DNA from: Puniceicoccales bacterium
GTDB lineage: Bacteria > Verrucomicrobiota > Verrucomicrobiia > Opitutales > Oceanipulchritudinaceae
Length of the DNA: 16,577 nucleotides
NCBI GenBank assembly: GCA_030595525.1
Contig: JAUVDD010000010.1
Location: 1-16,577, forward strand
Direction of reading: 5' to 3'
Both the position numbers and the translations under genes were made by a program. How positions within the stretch are numbered: the first letter of the stretch is position 1; every line of letters begins with the position of its first letter. Under the pieces are notes generated by a model. The model did no database searches, was not told the origin of the DNA, and was given only the letters and a program-made list of their open reading frames with translations. This document shows, piece after piece, positions 1-6,590 of the stretch.

Positions 1-185
1 AAGTGACCCGGATTGTAAGGATATCGGTTGAGGAGAATATAATGATGCCTGGCCCTGTGGACAATCAGGGCCTTGCGGTCGTCTCCGAGCTTGGGTAATT
101 CCGTGAAAGGACTTTCAATTCCATCGACGGGATCAGCATCCGATGTCACGTAGTCCATGCGCCAATATGCGTGTAAGATATCCAT
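1..185 (-). CDS. HIT-family protein, 5' part only
   Basis: The minus strand starts with ATG at 185 and stays open to the window edge, giving 61 codons. The product begins MDILHAYWRMDYVTS and continues through PFTELPKLGDDRKALIVH to ILLNRYPYNPGH. The WRM.Y start and the LNRYPYNPGH segment are typical of the first half of HIT (histidine-triad) nucleotide hydrolases or phosphorylases of the Ap4A type. These enzymes act on dinucleoside polyphosphates or nucleotidyl conjugates in the cytoplasm. The HxHxH catalytic triad lies later in such proteins and is therefore outside the window, so activity cannot be judged. A purine-rich AAAGGA lies about 18 bases before the ATG, which is far for a ribosome-binding site. 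ATA and ATT codons sit in frame just upstream but are unlikely starts. The gene is divergent from elbB. The family call is fairly sure; the substrate is not. Confidence 0.82.
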   Translation of the reverse strand, partial: MDILHAYWRMDYVTSDADPVDGIESPFTELPKLGDDRKALIVHRARHHYILLNRYPYNPGH

Positions 186-265
186 TCGAATTATGGGGCT
201 ATTTCCTTTAGACAGGATGACTTGGGGATAAGCACTGTAAAGCATGGAATTTGCCTGCATTTAAG

Positions 266-294
266 TTGAGCTTAGCGGTTGACCCGATTACGAT
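266..294 (+). promoter_or_regulatory. Candidate sigma70-type promoter for the elbB-lpt operon
   Basis: TTGAGC at 266-271 and TACGAT at 289-294 are separated by 17 bases, which is the usual spacing for a housekeeping promoter. It would give a leader of about 24 bases before the elbB ATG. A second -35-like element, TTGACC at 279-284, has no good -10 at the right distance. The site lies in the 139-base gap between the divergent HIT gene and elbB. This is a visual match only, and promoter consensus in this lineage is not well established. Confidence 0.3.
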
Positions 295-324
295 GACTCC
301 AGTTTTTAATTGAAAGGAACATTC

Positions 325-981
325 ATGAAAAGAGTAGGTGTATTATTGGCCGGATGTGGCGTCTTCGATGGAGCCGAGATCCATGAAGCTGTTTTAACAT
401 TGCTGGCTATCGAAAAGAACGGTGCGGAAGCGGTTTGTATGGCACCGAACAAGCCGCAGTTTCATGTGATCAACCATTTGACCATGGAAGTGGCCGACGA
501 GGAGAGAAACGTCCTTGTGGAATCAGCACGAATCGCCCGTGGCAATGTGCGTGATCTGGCAACGATTGAGGCTCAAGAGCTCGATGCGTTGGTTGTGCCG
601 GGTGGATTTGGCGCAGCGAAAAATTTCAGTGGATTTGCAGTTGAAGGTCCAGAGAGTGAAGTCGATCCGGAAGTGCGAAGGCTGGTTGAGGCGATGTACG
701 AGGCGGATAAGCCGATCGGACTTATTTGTATTTCCCCTGCGGTGGGAGCCCAGATTCTGGGTAAGACTGGCGTGGAAGTAACCATCGGTACTGATGCCGA
801 TACGGCGGCCGCGATCGAGTCCTGCGGAGCGGTTCACATCAATTGTGGAGTTACTGAAATCCATACCGATACGGATCGAAAAGTTGTTTCAACACCTGCC
901 TACATGTTGGGACAAAATGTACTCGAAGTGAGTAAAGGGATTGAAAAGCTCGTCCAAACAGTGGTTGAGTGGATCTCTTGA
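325..981 (+). CDS. elbB: ElbB-type DJ-1/PfpI superfamily protein (glyoxalase III-like)
   Basis: This 218-residue protein matches the whole length of E. coli ElbB (217 residues) by eye: GVLLAGCGVFDGAEIHEAVL at the start, the APNK and INHLT segments, PGGFGAAKN, and the TPAYMLGQN end. ElbB belongs to the DJ-1/PfpI (class I glutamine amidotransferase-like) superfamily. It has been linked to isoprenoid biosynthesis, and weak glyoxalase activity has been reported. The nucleophile-elbow cysteine is C135 in GLICISPA. I chose ATG 325 because GAAAGGAAC lies at the correct distance upstream; the longer TTG start at 310 would place this ribosome-binding site inside the gene. The stop TGA at 979-981 shares a base with the ATG of the next gene, so translation is probably coupled to lptC. 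The family identification is firm; the cellular role here is unknown. Confidence 0.92.
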   Translation: MKRVGVLLAGCGVFDGAEIHEAVLTLLAIEKNGAEAVCMAPNKPQFHVINHLTMEVADEERNVLVESARIARGNVRDLATIEAQELDALVVPGGFGAAKNFSGFAVEGPESEVDPEVRRLVEAMYEADKPIGLICISPAVGAQILGKTGVEVTIGTDADTAAAIESCGAVHINCGVTEIHTDTDRKVVSTPAYMLGQNVLEVSKGIEKLVQTVVEWIS

Positions 982-1436
982 TGATTCGAGTTCTTCACAG
1001 TATCCGTCCAAATAAGTGGTTTTTCGTTGGCATTGCGCTGATGACGGGGACATGGACCCTGCTGGCCCAGATGATACCTGATGCACCGATCCAGCACTTC
1101 CGGTTACCGATGTTTGGGGAGAACGGGTACAAGAAATGGGAGCTGCGGGGGTTGAAAGGCCACTACTACAGTGAGGAGAGAGCTTTGGTGGAGGGATTGG
1201 AATTGGTGGTTTTTTCCGGAGATGAGGCCATGGAGGTGGAAAACCGTATAAGAAGTCCAAAGGCACTTATTCATTTAAAGGAATCAAGAGCGGAGGGTGA
1301 ATCCTCTTTGTTTGTTGTGGGTCCGGGATATGAGATTCAGGGCCGAAATTGGTTATGGGAAGGATTGGAACGGAAAATCGTTGTCAGGGAATCCGTTCGT
1401 GTATCCTTTGCTGGAACAGTTGATATTCTCGATTAA
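981..1436 (+). CDS. lptC: LptC-like LPS export periplasmic protein
   Basis: The 151-residue product has an N-terminal membrane segment at about residues 13-32 (WFFVGIALMTGTWTLLAQMI), after a short basic cytoplasmic tail. A beta-rich periplasmic part follows, containing FRLPMFGENGYKKWELRG, the kind of opening seen in LptC proteins. LptC is the single-pass inner-membrane component that receives LPS from LptB2FG and passes it to LptA. It is shorter than E. coli LptC (191 residues). Sequence conservation in this family is low, so the call rests on topology plus position directly before LptA and LptB. ATG 981 overlaps the elbB stop (TGATG). An upstream in-frame GTG at 969 is possible but has no better ribosome-binding site. 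The stop overlaps the start of lptA (TAATG). Confidence 0.75.
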   Translation: MIRVLHSIRPNKWFFVGIALMTGTWTLLAQMIPDAPIQHFRLPMFGENGYKKWELRGLKGHYYSEERALVEGLELVVFSGDEAMEVENRIRSPKALIHLKESRAEGESSLFVVGPGYEIQGRNWLWEGLERKIVVRESVRVSFAGTVDILD

Positions 1437-2098
1437 TGGGCAATTTACATTCAACAAGGCAGATATTAGCTGCCATATTCTTTTTGACCGGCTTGATTCA
1501 TCCCGTATTTGGTGCGGAAGAAAAGAAGCCTGTCCAGACTACAGTGATAACCAGTTTGCATCTGGAAATGCAGGGCACGCCCAAGAAGAATTATTTCTAT
1601 TTCACCGGCGAGGTTCTTGTTAAAGGCACCAATTTGGAAATCCGCTGTGATGAACTGACAGTGACTTCCTTTCGTGAAGGCCCTGAGGGAGCAATGATTG
1701 GAAATATTGGAGCGATTGAGCAGATTGTGGCCAGCGGAAACGTTGAGATAAATCAGGCTGGGAGAAGTGCCTTTGCGGGTCGTGCGGATGTGAATCCCAA
1801 AGCTGGAACGGTTGTCTTGTCGGACAATCCGAAGATAGTGGATGATGAGGTTGAGGTGGAAGGTTTTCAATTTGTCTTACACAGAGGAGAAAAGAAGTTT
1901 GAATCTGTACCGGATCCGAATGCCCCAAAGGATCAGCCAAGCCGCTCAGTAGTAAGATTGGGTTCCATGCCGGATCTGGGCTTTGACCAGGAAGAGGAGA
2001 GTATCACGGTGGATGATCAAATTGATCTGGATGCTGTAGAAGAGGTAACTCCGACCGAAACTGATGAAGCGAAAGGCGAAGATGTCACAAACCCCTGA
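1436..2098 (+). CDS. lptA: LptA/OstA-family periplasmic LPS transport protein
   Basis: The 220-residue product has a signal peptide (residues 1 to about 26, hydrophobic ILAAIFFLTGLIHPVFG, cleavage near FGA). An OstA/LptA-like beta domain follows at roughly residues 35-155, with the repeated strand pattern LHLEMQG, YFTGEVLVKG, LEIRCDELTV, IEQIVASGNVEI, AFAGRADVNPKAGTVVLSDN. LptA bridges the periplasm and carries LPS from LptC to LptD. The last 65 residues are strongly acidic and rich in Asp, Glu, Thr and Pro, which looks disordered and is not part of the E. coli protein. ATG 1436 overlaps the lptC stop. The end overlaps the lptB start by 17 bases. The call is supported by domain pattern and by the lptC-lptA-lptB order. 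Confidence 0.85.
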   Translation: MGNLHSTRQILAAIFFLTGLIHPVFGAEEKKPVQTTVITSLHLEMQGTPKKNYFYFTGEVLVKGTNLEIRCDELTVTSFREGPEGAMIGNIGAIEQIVASGNVEINQAGRSAFAGRADVNPKAGTVVLSDNPKIVDDEVEVEGFQFVLHRGEKKFESVPDPNAPKDQPSRSVVRLGSMPDLGFDQEEESITVDDQIDLDAVEEVTPTETDEAKGEDVTNP

Positions 2099-2828
2099 AA
2101 ACGAACGCCATTTCATCTCCACTGAGGGACTGGTTAAACGGTACGGAAAACGGGACGTTGTCCGGGGCGTTGACCTGAAAGTTTTCGCCGGGGAAATTGT
2201 CGGTTTACTGGGTCCGAACGGGGCAGGAAAAACCACTTCATTCTATATTATAGTTGGTTTAATTCCTGCCACCGCCGGAAATGTATTTGTAAATGGCGAA
2301 ACCATAACAGGACTCCCGATGTATCGTCGTGCCAGGATGGGGATTGGTTATCTTCCACAAGAGCCTTCTGTCTTTCGAAAATTATCCGTGAGGAACAACC
2401 TGACTTGTATTGCTGAATCACTACCGATTTCCCGCAAACAGAGAAAGGAGCGTGTGGCATCTCTTTTGAACGAGCTTGGCCTCGAAGGTGTGGCCAAGCA
2501 ACCTGCTTATACTTTGAGTGGGGGAGAAAGACGGCGTCTGGAAATCGCACGGGCTTTGCTGACGGAACCCCGATTCCTCTTGATGGATGAACCATTCAGT
2601 GGTGTGGATCCCATTAGTGTAGCGGAAGTCCAGAAGATTGTCCTGGCGTTGAAGGACAAGGGTATCGGTGTTCTAATTACAGATCACAATGTCCGGGAAA
2701 CCCTGAAAATTGTGGATCGGGCGTACCTGCTGCATGATGGAAAAGTTCTGGCGGAAGGGGATAGTGAATCCCTGATTAAGGATGCAAATAGTCGACGTTT
2801 TTACCTTGGTGAGGATTTTACGCTTTAA
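2082..2828 (+). CDS. lptB: LPS export ABC transporter ATP-binding protein LptB
   Basis: This 248-residue ABC ATPase has all the expected motifs: Walker A GPNGAGKTT (residues 44-52), signature LSGGE (145-149), Walker B ending in D169-E170 (LLMDEP) and the switch histidine H202 in ITDHNVRET. The pattern GVDPISVAEVQKIV and the SFYIIVGLI segment are typical of LptB rather than other ABC ATPases. LptB dimerises beneath LptF and LptG and powers LPS extraction from the inner membrane; LptF and LptG are not in this window. I chose ATG 2082 because AAAGG lies just upstream. ATG 2064 is in frame but lacks such a site. The gene begins inside the end of lptA. Confidence is high. Confidence 0.96.
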   Translation: MSQTPENERHFISTEGLVKRYGKRDVVRGVDLKVFAGEIVGLLGPNGAGKTTSFYIIVGLIPATAGNVFVNGETITGLPMYRRARMGIGYLPQEPSVFRKLSVRNNLTCIAESLPISRKQRKERVASLLNELGLEGVAKQPAYTLSGGERRRLEIARALLTEPRFLLMDEPFSGVDPISVAEVQKIVLALKDKGIGVLITDHNVRETLKIVDRAYLLHDGKVLAEGDSESLIKDANSRRFYLGEDFTL

Positions 2829-2860
2829 ACAAAGGCTGATTTCTTACAATATCGATCGTC

Positions 2861-3826
2861 ATGCCCCTTAGAGCTCAACCCAAAGTTGTGGATAGTGTAT
2901 CCGTCAAGAAATTGGTGGAAGCTGCTGACGACTCTTTGAACCTAACGCTGATCTGTGGAGAAAAAGGTATTTCAAGAACCATCAAGGATAAGACCATCAA
3001 TCGTCCGGCTTTGGCACTGGTTGGTTTTTTTAAAAACTTCGGTGCAAAACGGATGCAGTTGTTTGGAGCGGGTGAGATGGCTTACATGAGGGAGCTTCCG
3101 GCGAGCCGGCAGCTTGATGTGATGACCCGCATGGTGGATAGGCACGTTCCCTGTATCGTTGTTTCCAGAAATCTTCTGCCAACTCCGGCGATGGAAAAGA
3201 TTGCTGAGGAAAGCGGTACGCCGCTTTTTCGGACACCGCTGACTTCAAAGGATTTTTCCGCACAGGTAATGCTCCTGCTTGAGGAATTATTTGCACCAAG
3301 AGTGGCTGAGCACGGTACGCTGATGGACGTGAAAGGCATCGGAACCCTGATCCGGGGAAAAAGCGGGGTAGGGAAAAGTGAATGTGCCCTGGCGTTGATT
3401 GAGCGAGGACATAGCCTTGTTGCCGATGATCTGGTTTACATCACATTGGAGAGCGAAAAGCATCTGATGGGAAAAAGCAGTGCCTTGAATCGTGGCTATA
3501 TGGAATGTCGTGGGCTTGGCATTGTGAATATCAGTGAATTGTTCGGAATCCGTTCCGTTCGCTTGGAGAAGGAAATCAACCTTGTGATTACCTTTGAAGA
3601 ATGGAAACACGGGATGGATGAGGAACGGACTGGGTTGGAACACGATTATTTCGATATCCTGGGAATTCGGATTCCTCATATCATTTTACCGGTTCGACCG
3701 GGGAGGGATTTGGCTCGTTTGGTTGAAGTTGCTGCGATGGTCGAGGCACTTAAACAAATCGGACATGATTCCGCACAAGATTTTAATGATCGTTTAATCG
3801 CTTTTATGGCGGGAGATCAGTCATGA
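2861..3826 (+). CDS. hprK: HPr kinase/phosphorylase
   Basis: The 321-residue protein has the N-terminal DRTGG-like regulatory domain (about residues 10-135) and the C-terminal P-loop kinase domain. Visible landmarks are H151 in EHGTLMDV, Walker A GKSGVGKS (166-173), [11 protein letters not shown], and the family signature [11 protein letters not shown] starting at residue 214. HprK phosphorylates and dephosphorylates a serine of HPr and links carbon status to gene expression, in Firmicutes together with LacI-type CcpA. It follows lptB by 32 bases. In Proteobacteria the usual cluster is lptC-lptA-lptB-rpoN-hpf-ptsN-hprK; here the three genes between lptB and hprK are absent. No HPr gene is in the window. 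The ribosome-binding site before ATG 2861 is weak: AAAGG lies about 25 bases upstream. Confidence 0.95.
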   Translation: MPLRAQPKVVDSVSVKKLVEAADDSLNLTLICGEKGISRTIKDKTINRPALALVGFFKNFGAKRMQLFGAGEMAYMRELPASRQLDVMTRMVDRHVPCIVVSRNLLPTPAMEKIAEESGTPLFRTPLTSKDFSAQVMLLLEELFAPRVAEHGTLMDVKGIGTLIRGKSGVGKSECALALIERGHSLVADDLVYITLESEKHLMGKSSALNRGYMECRGLGIVNISELFGIRSVRLEKEINLVITFEEWKHGMDEERTGLEHDYFDILGIRIPHIILPVRPGRDLARLVEVAAMVEALKQIGHDSAQDFNDRLIAFMAGDQS

Positions 3827-3936
3827 TTTTCCCCGTCAAAATTGCTCGAGTCCAGTGGTTAAGCGGCTGGACGGCCCGTAACTTTTTTTCAATATTTTTG
3901 TTACAAAAGTTATTGGTTAATGCGATGTTAATAACT

Positions 3937-3945
3937 TGTGGAGAA
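3937..3945 (-). promoter_or_regulatory. Near-consensus DnaA box
   Basis: TGTGGAGAA on the plus strand is TTCTCCACA on the minus strand, one mismatch from the DnaA consensus TTATNCACA. It sits beside AT-rich DNA about 310 bases before dnaA. A single degenerate box is weak evidence by itself. Confidence 0.35.
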
Positions 3946-4073
3946 CTATGTCTTGAAATGATTCCCATCGTCGAAAAAGCTCTTCTTCACATTAGCGGTT
4001 CCATTCAGCTTCACCCCGCCGCTCTTTGTTCTTCTAAAATTTACCAATTGAGGCACTTGTGTCTTATTTAATC

Positions 4074-4079
4074 TATAAT
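4074..4079 (+). promoter_or_regulatory. Perfect TATAAT -10 element upstream of small ORF and dnaA
   Basis: TATAAT at 4074-4079 matches the -10 consensus exactly. The best -35 candidate is TTGAGG at 4048-4053, but the spacer of 20 bases is long. Transcription from here would start near 4086, about 14 bases before the small ORF and about 170 bases before dnaA, so it is a reasonable candidate for the dnaA promoter. Confidence 0.4.
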
Positions 4080-4099
4080 TTATTGACTATCAGCAACTT

Positions 4100-4234
4100 A
4101 TGAACCCATCACCTAATCCGATCAACGGAATCAGCTTGCCAGCTATGATGACCGAGATCATTGATAAAGAAGCATTTAGTGAATCTGAGCCCTTTATCAA
4201 CAGCCATACCGTTGGATTAGGTGTACAGGTGTGA
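4100..4234 (+). CDS. Predicted 44-residue protein upstream of dnaA, function unknown
   Basis: ATG 4100 opens a 44-codon frame ending in TGA at 4232-4234. The product begins MNPSPNPINGISLPAMMTEI and ends INSHTVGLGVQV. Its composition is like that of a normal soluble protein, with no cysteine clusters or membrane segment. I do not recognise it. A stop codon (TAA, 4076-4078) closes the frame upstream, so this is the full ORF. There is no clear ribosome-binding site, but the leader from the TATAAT at 4074 would be only about 14 bases. The stop is 22 bases before the dnaA ATG. It could be a real small gene, a leader peptide affecting dnaA translation, or chance. The DnaA box at 4230-4238 overlaps its stop codon. 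Confidence 0.45.
   Translation: MNPSPNPINGISLPAMMTEIIDKEAFSESEPFINSHTVGLGVQV
4194..4202 (+). promoter_or_regulatory. Near-consensus DnaA box
   Basis: TTATCAACA has one mismatch to TTATNCACA and lies 55 bases before the dnaA start. It supports the consensus box at 4230-4238 but is weak by itself. Confidence 0.3.
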
Positions 4235-4238
4235 ATAA
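4230..4238 (-). promoter_or_regulatory. Consensus DnaA box directly before dnaA
   Basis: TGTGAATAA on the plus strand (TTATTCACA on the minus strand) fits TTATNCACA exactly and ends 18 bases before the dnaA ATG. DnaA boxes in dnaA promoter regions are known to serve autoregulation in several bacteria, and that is the likely role here. The match is seen; the function is inferred. Confidence 0.5.
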
Positions 4239-4256
4239 ATTGCCGCTTTAACTGAA

Positions 4257-5660
4257 ATGGCCTTTTCAAATACAACCCAATCCCTATGGACATCTATTCT
4301 GGAAGACTTCCGAAACAGTCTTTCCCTGGACATATATACAAACTGGTTTGAATCTATTGAGGCGGTAGCTGATGAGACAGGCACACTGGAGCTACGGACC
4401 TCCAGCGAATTTTCCCGCATCTGGTTGGAAGACAACTATCTCGATTTGATACGTGAGAAGGCTTCAACCATTGCTGGTGAGGAAGTAATGATCCGTATAT
4501 CCACGCAAACCCAGGACCGTTCCACGGGTGTGAATTCTCAGCCAAACAGGGAGCCAGTGCGCCAGACGATAACCCGGCAACCATCCAGAATGGTAGAACG
4601 TGGTCACATGCAGGGGCAGCAGAGGACAGCTTACCTGAATCCGAGGAATACTTTCGACAACTTTATTGTCGGTCCAAGTAACCAATTGGCCCATGCAGCT
4701 GCCACTGCAGTTGCTGCTTCTCCTGGTAGCGCGTACAATCCCTTGTTTGTTTATGGAGACACCGGTCTGGGCAAGACGCACCTGATGCATGCAATCGCTC
4801 GTACGATCCAGACCAGCAATCCGGATGCCAAGGTGGTGTACATGTCATGTGAGAAGTTCACCAACAATTTCCTTCGGGCAATCCGTGAAAACACTCTGGA
4901 TTCCTTCCGCAGGCTATACAGGAAAGTGGATGTCCTGTTGATTGATGACATTCAGTTCCTTGAAGGCAAAGAGCGTACTCAGGAAGAATTCTTCCACACA
5001 TTTAATGAGCTCTTTGAAAGCCAGCGCCAGCTTTGCTTGTCCAGTGATCGTCCAGCCAGTGAGATTAATAAACTGGAATGTCGTTTAGTGAGCCGTTTCC
5101 AATGGGGAATGGTGACGGACATTCAGCCACCCGACCTTGAGACCCGGACTGCTATCCTGAAAAAGAAAGCGCTTTCCATGGGTTTTGACCTGTTGTCTCA
5201 GGAAGTTCTGGAATTTCTGGCCAGCCGGATCACTCGTAATGTCCGTCGTCTTGAAGGCGCCCTGATAAAGGTTGGTACCTACGCTCGTTTGATTCGCGAA
5301 CCAGTCAATATCCGCAAGGCAGAAGACTTGGTGCGTGATATCCTGCAGGAAGAAGTACAGAATCAGATCACCATGGAACGCATCCAGCGTAAGGTGACGG
5401 AAATGTATGACCTGCGGATGAGTGATATGCAAAATCGCCGCCGCCCCAGCCACATTGCTTTTCCTCGTCAAGTTGCCATGTACCTGAGCCGTTTGCTGAC
5501 CCATCATCCCTTGAAGGAAATTGGCGAAGCATTCGGTGGTCGCGATCACGGAACAGTGATCCATGCGGTCAAGACGGTTGAGAACATGATGGAGCAGGAT
5601 ACCAAGGTCCGCAGCACGATCGATTATCTTGTCCGTCAATTGCGTGGAAACAGGCAGTAA
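4257..5660 (+). CDS. dnaA: Chromosomal replication initiator protein DnaA
   Basis: The 467-residue protein has all four DnaA domains: an N-terminal interaction domain (about 1-90), a variable Gln/Arg-rich linker (about 90-125), the AAA+ domain and the DNA-binding domain. Visible motifs are NTFDNFIVG, Walker A GDTGLGKT (167-174), Walker B IDD (229-231), the LSSDRP sensor segment, the SRF arginine-finger segment, and the DnaA signature GGRDHGTVIHA starting at residue 427. DnaA binds 9-base boxes at the origin, unwinds DNA and loads the helicase, and also acts as a transcription factor. ATG 4257 has no strong ribosome-binding site. The neighbours are not the common dnaN-recF-gyrB set; unknown and glyoxalase-like genes follow instead. 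Confidence in the identity is very high. Confidence 0.98.
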   Translation: MAFSNTTQSLWTSILEDFRNSLSLDIYTNWFESIEAVADETGTLELRTSSEFSRIWLEDNYLDLIREKASTIAGEEVMIRISTQTQDRSTGVNSQPNREPVRQTITRQPSRMVERGHMQGQQRTAYLNPRNTFDNFIVGPSNQLAHAAATAVAASPGSAYNPLFVYGDTGLGKTHLMHAIARTIQTSNPDAKVVYMSCEKFTNNFLRAIRENTLDSFRRLYRKVDVLLIDDIQFLEGKERTQEEFFHTFNELFESQRQLCLSSDRPASEINKLECRLVSRFQWGMVTDIQPPDLETRTAILKKKALSMGFDLLSQEVLEFLASRITRNVRRLEGALIKVGTYARLIREPVNIRKAEDLVRDILQEEVQNQITMERIQRKVTEMYDLRMSDMQNRRRPSHIAFPRQVAMYLSRLLTHHPLKEIGEAFGGRDHGTVIHAVKTVENMMEQDTKVRSTIDYLVRQLRGNRQ

Positions 5661-5708
5661 TTTTGACAAGACAGTTGCCACTGGGAAAAGAATCTTCACG
5701 CTGGAATC

Positions 5709-6149
5709 ATGCAATTGAGTGAAGAGCAAAGGGCGACGGTCGCCAATTGGATCAACGAAGGATTGAGCTTGTCCGATATCCAGAAGCAACTGGAGAATGA
5801 TTTTGAAATTCGGATGACGTATATGGATGTCCGATTTCTAGTGGATGATCTGGATTTGGAATTGAAGTCCGAAGGACCCACCTTCGATGAACCGAAAGCT
5901 GCGACAATGGATCCGAGTAGTGGGGTTCCTGGCAAGGTGAGTGTATCCCTGGATAAAATCAACCGACCAGATGCGCTGGTGAGTGGGCAGGTTACCTTTA
6001 GTGACGGGATGAGTGCCCAGTGGCATCTGGATCAAACGGGACAGCTCTCATTGAATGCGAAGGATCCGAATTATCGCCCGTCACAGGAAGATTTGCAGGA
6101 GTTCCAAACTGAACTTAGCGAAGCCGTGAAGAAATCCGGCATGTTTTAA
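5709..6149 (+). CDS. Protein of unknown function downstream of dnaA
   Basis: The 146-residue product has a helical N-terminal part (about 1-52: EEQRATVANWINEGLSLSDI through MTYMDVRFLVDDLDLEL) that looks like a small helix-turn-helix-type fold. An acidic linker follows (about 53-75), then a beta-like part (VSVSLDKI, SGQVTFSDGMSAQWHLDQTG, LSLN) and a C-terminal helix. No signal peptide or membrane segment is seen. It resembles uncharacterised verrucomicrobial proteins I have a loose memory of, but I cannot name a family. It starts 48 bases after dnaA and ends 18 bases before the VOC gene in the same orientation, so co-transcription with dnaA is likely. Whether it has a role in replication is unknown. 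Confidence 0.75.
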   Translation: MQLSEEQRATVANWINEGLSLSDIQKQLENDFEIRMTYMDVRFLVDDLDLELKSEGPTFDEPKAATMDPSSGVPGKVSVSLDKINRPDALVSGQVTFSDGMSAQWHLDQTGQLSLNAKDPNYRPSQEDLQEFQTELSEAVKKSGMF

Positions 6150-6167
6150 TCAAAACAAGGGAACAAT

Positions 6168-6551
6168 ATGTCCGTTAAATTCCTCCATACCCGAATTCGT
6201 GTAAGCGACCTGGAAAAGTCAATTAACTGGTACTGTGATACTTGTGGATTTTTGGTGCACAAGCGCAGCGACAAAAGTCCCGCCGGCAACCAGATCGTTC
6301 ATTTGGCATTGCCAGGAAACGCCCATATGCTGGAACTGACTTATTCCCCCGATTACAAAGTCGAGTTTCCAGAGGACCTGATGCACACCTGCATTGGAGT
6401 CGATGACATCATTGAGTACTGTGGCCAACTTGAGGCAAAGGGATTCGAGATCTGGCCGGGCGACTGGAAAGAAACCTTCTCCAGCGGAGGTCTGAAAATG
6501 GCTTTCCTGACGGATCCTGATGGATACGAGGTAGAAATTCTGGAAAACTAA
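6168..6551 (+). CDS. gloA: VOC-family protein, glyoxalase I (lactoylglutathione lyase)-like
   Basis: The 127-residue protein is a single glyoxalase/VOC unit close to E. coli GloA in length and pattern. It shows FLHTRIRVSDLEKSINWY at the start, LELTYS, MHTCIGV, and DPDGYEVEILE at the end. The four expected metal ligands of the Ni-type enzyme are present: H7, E56, H73 and E123. Glyoxalase I converts the methylglyoxal-glutathione hemithioacetal to lactoylglutathione. The thiol cofactor in this organism is unknown, so the substrate remains uncertain. ATG 6168 is preceded by AAGGGAAC at good distance. The gene follows the unknown protein by 18 bases and ends 39 bases before the convergent lacI-type gene. 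Confidence 0.85.
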   Translation: MSVKFLHTRIRVSDLEKSINWYCDTCGFLVHKRSDKSPAGNQIVHLALPGNAHMLELTYSPDYKVEFPEDLMHTCIGVDDIIEYCGQLEAKGFEIWPGDWKETFSSGGLKMAFLTDPDGYEVEILEN

Positions 6552-6590
6552 ACCTGCTTAATTAATCGCGATAGAAAATACGTATTTGAG

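Larger units (their letters stand above)
3827..4099. other. Spacer between hprK and the dnaA region, AT-rich, no supported gene
   Basis: This stretch holds T-rich and A/T-rich DNA, especially 3882-3936, with GTTAATAAC at 3928-3936. A near-consensus DnaA box on the minus strand follows directly (3937-3945, TGTGGAGAA, one mismatch to TGTGNATAA). An 82-codon frame opens with ATG at 3823 overlapping the hprK stop, but its product has no recognisable domain and an unnatural composition, so I do not call it. The region could serve as dnaA promoter or as part of a replication origin; neither can be decided from the sequence alone. Confidence 0.45.

Noticed and set aside
310..324. Extended TTG start for elbB
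   Set aside because: The extra residues are encoded by the ribosome-binding site itself, and homologs start at the MK(R/K)(V/I)GV segment encoded from 325.
3863..3891. Possible terminator after hprK (GC-rich segment followed by seven T)
   Set aside because: The GC-rich part forms only a three-base stem, so it does not qualify as a rho-independent terminator.
3823..4071. 82-codon ORF whose ATG overlaps the hprK stop (ATGA)
   Set aside because: The product has no recognisable domain and an odd composition rich in Leu, Ile and Phe from AT-rich DNA. I compared it with HPr (a plausible neighbour of hprK) and found none of the HPr landmarks in this or the next frame. The overlap alone is not enough.
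5085..5789. 234-codon minus-strand ORF
   Set aside because: It lies antisense to dnaA and the following gene, which have clear family motifs; its product looks like a mirror-frame translation.
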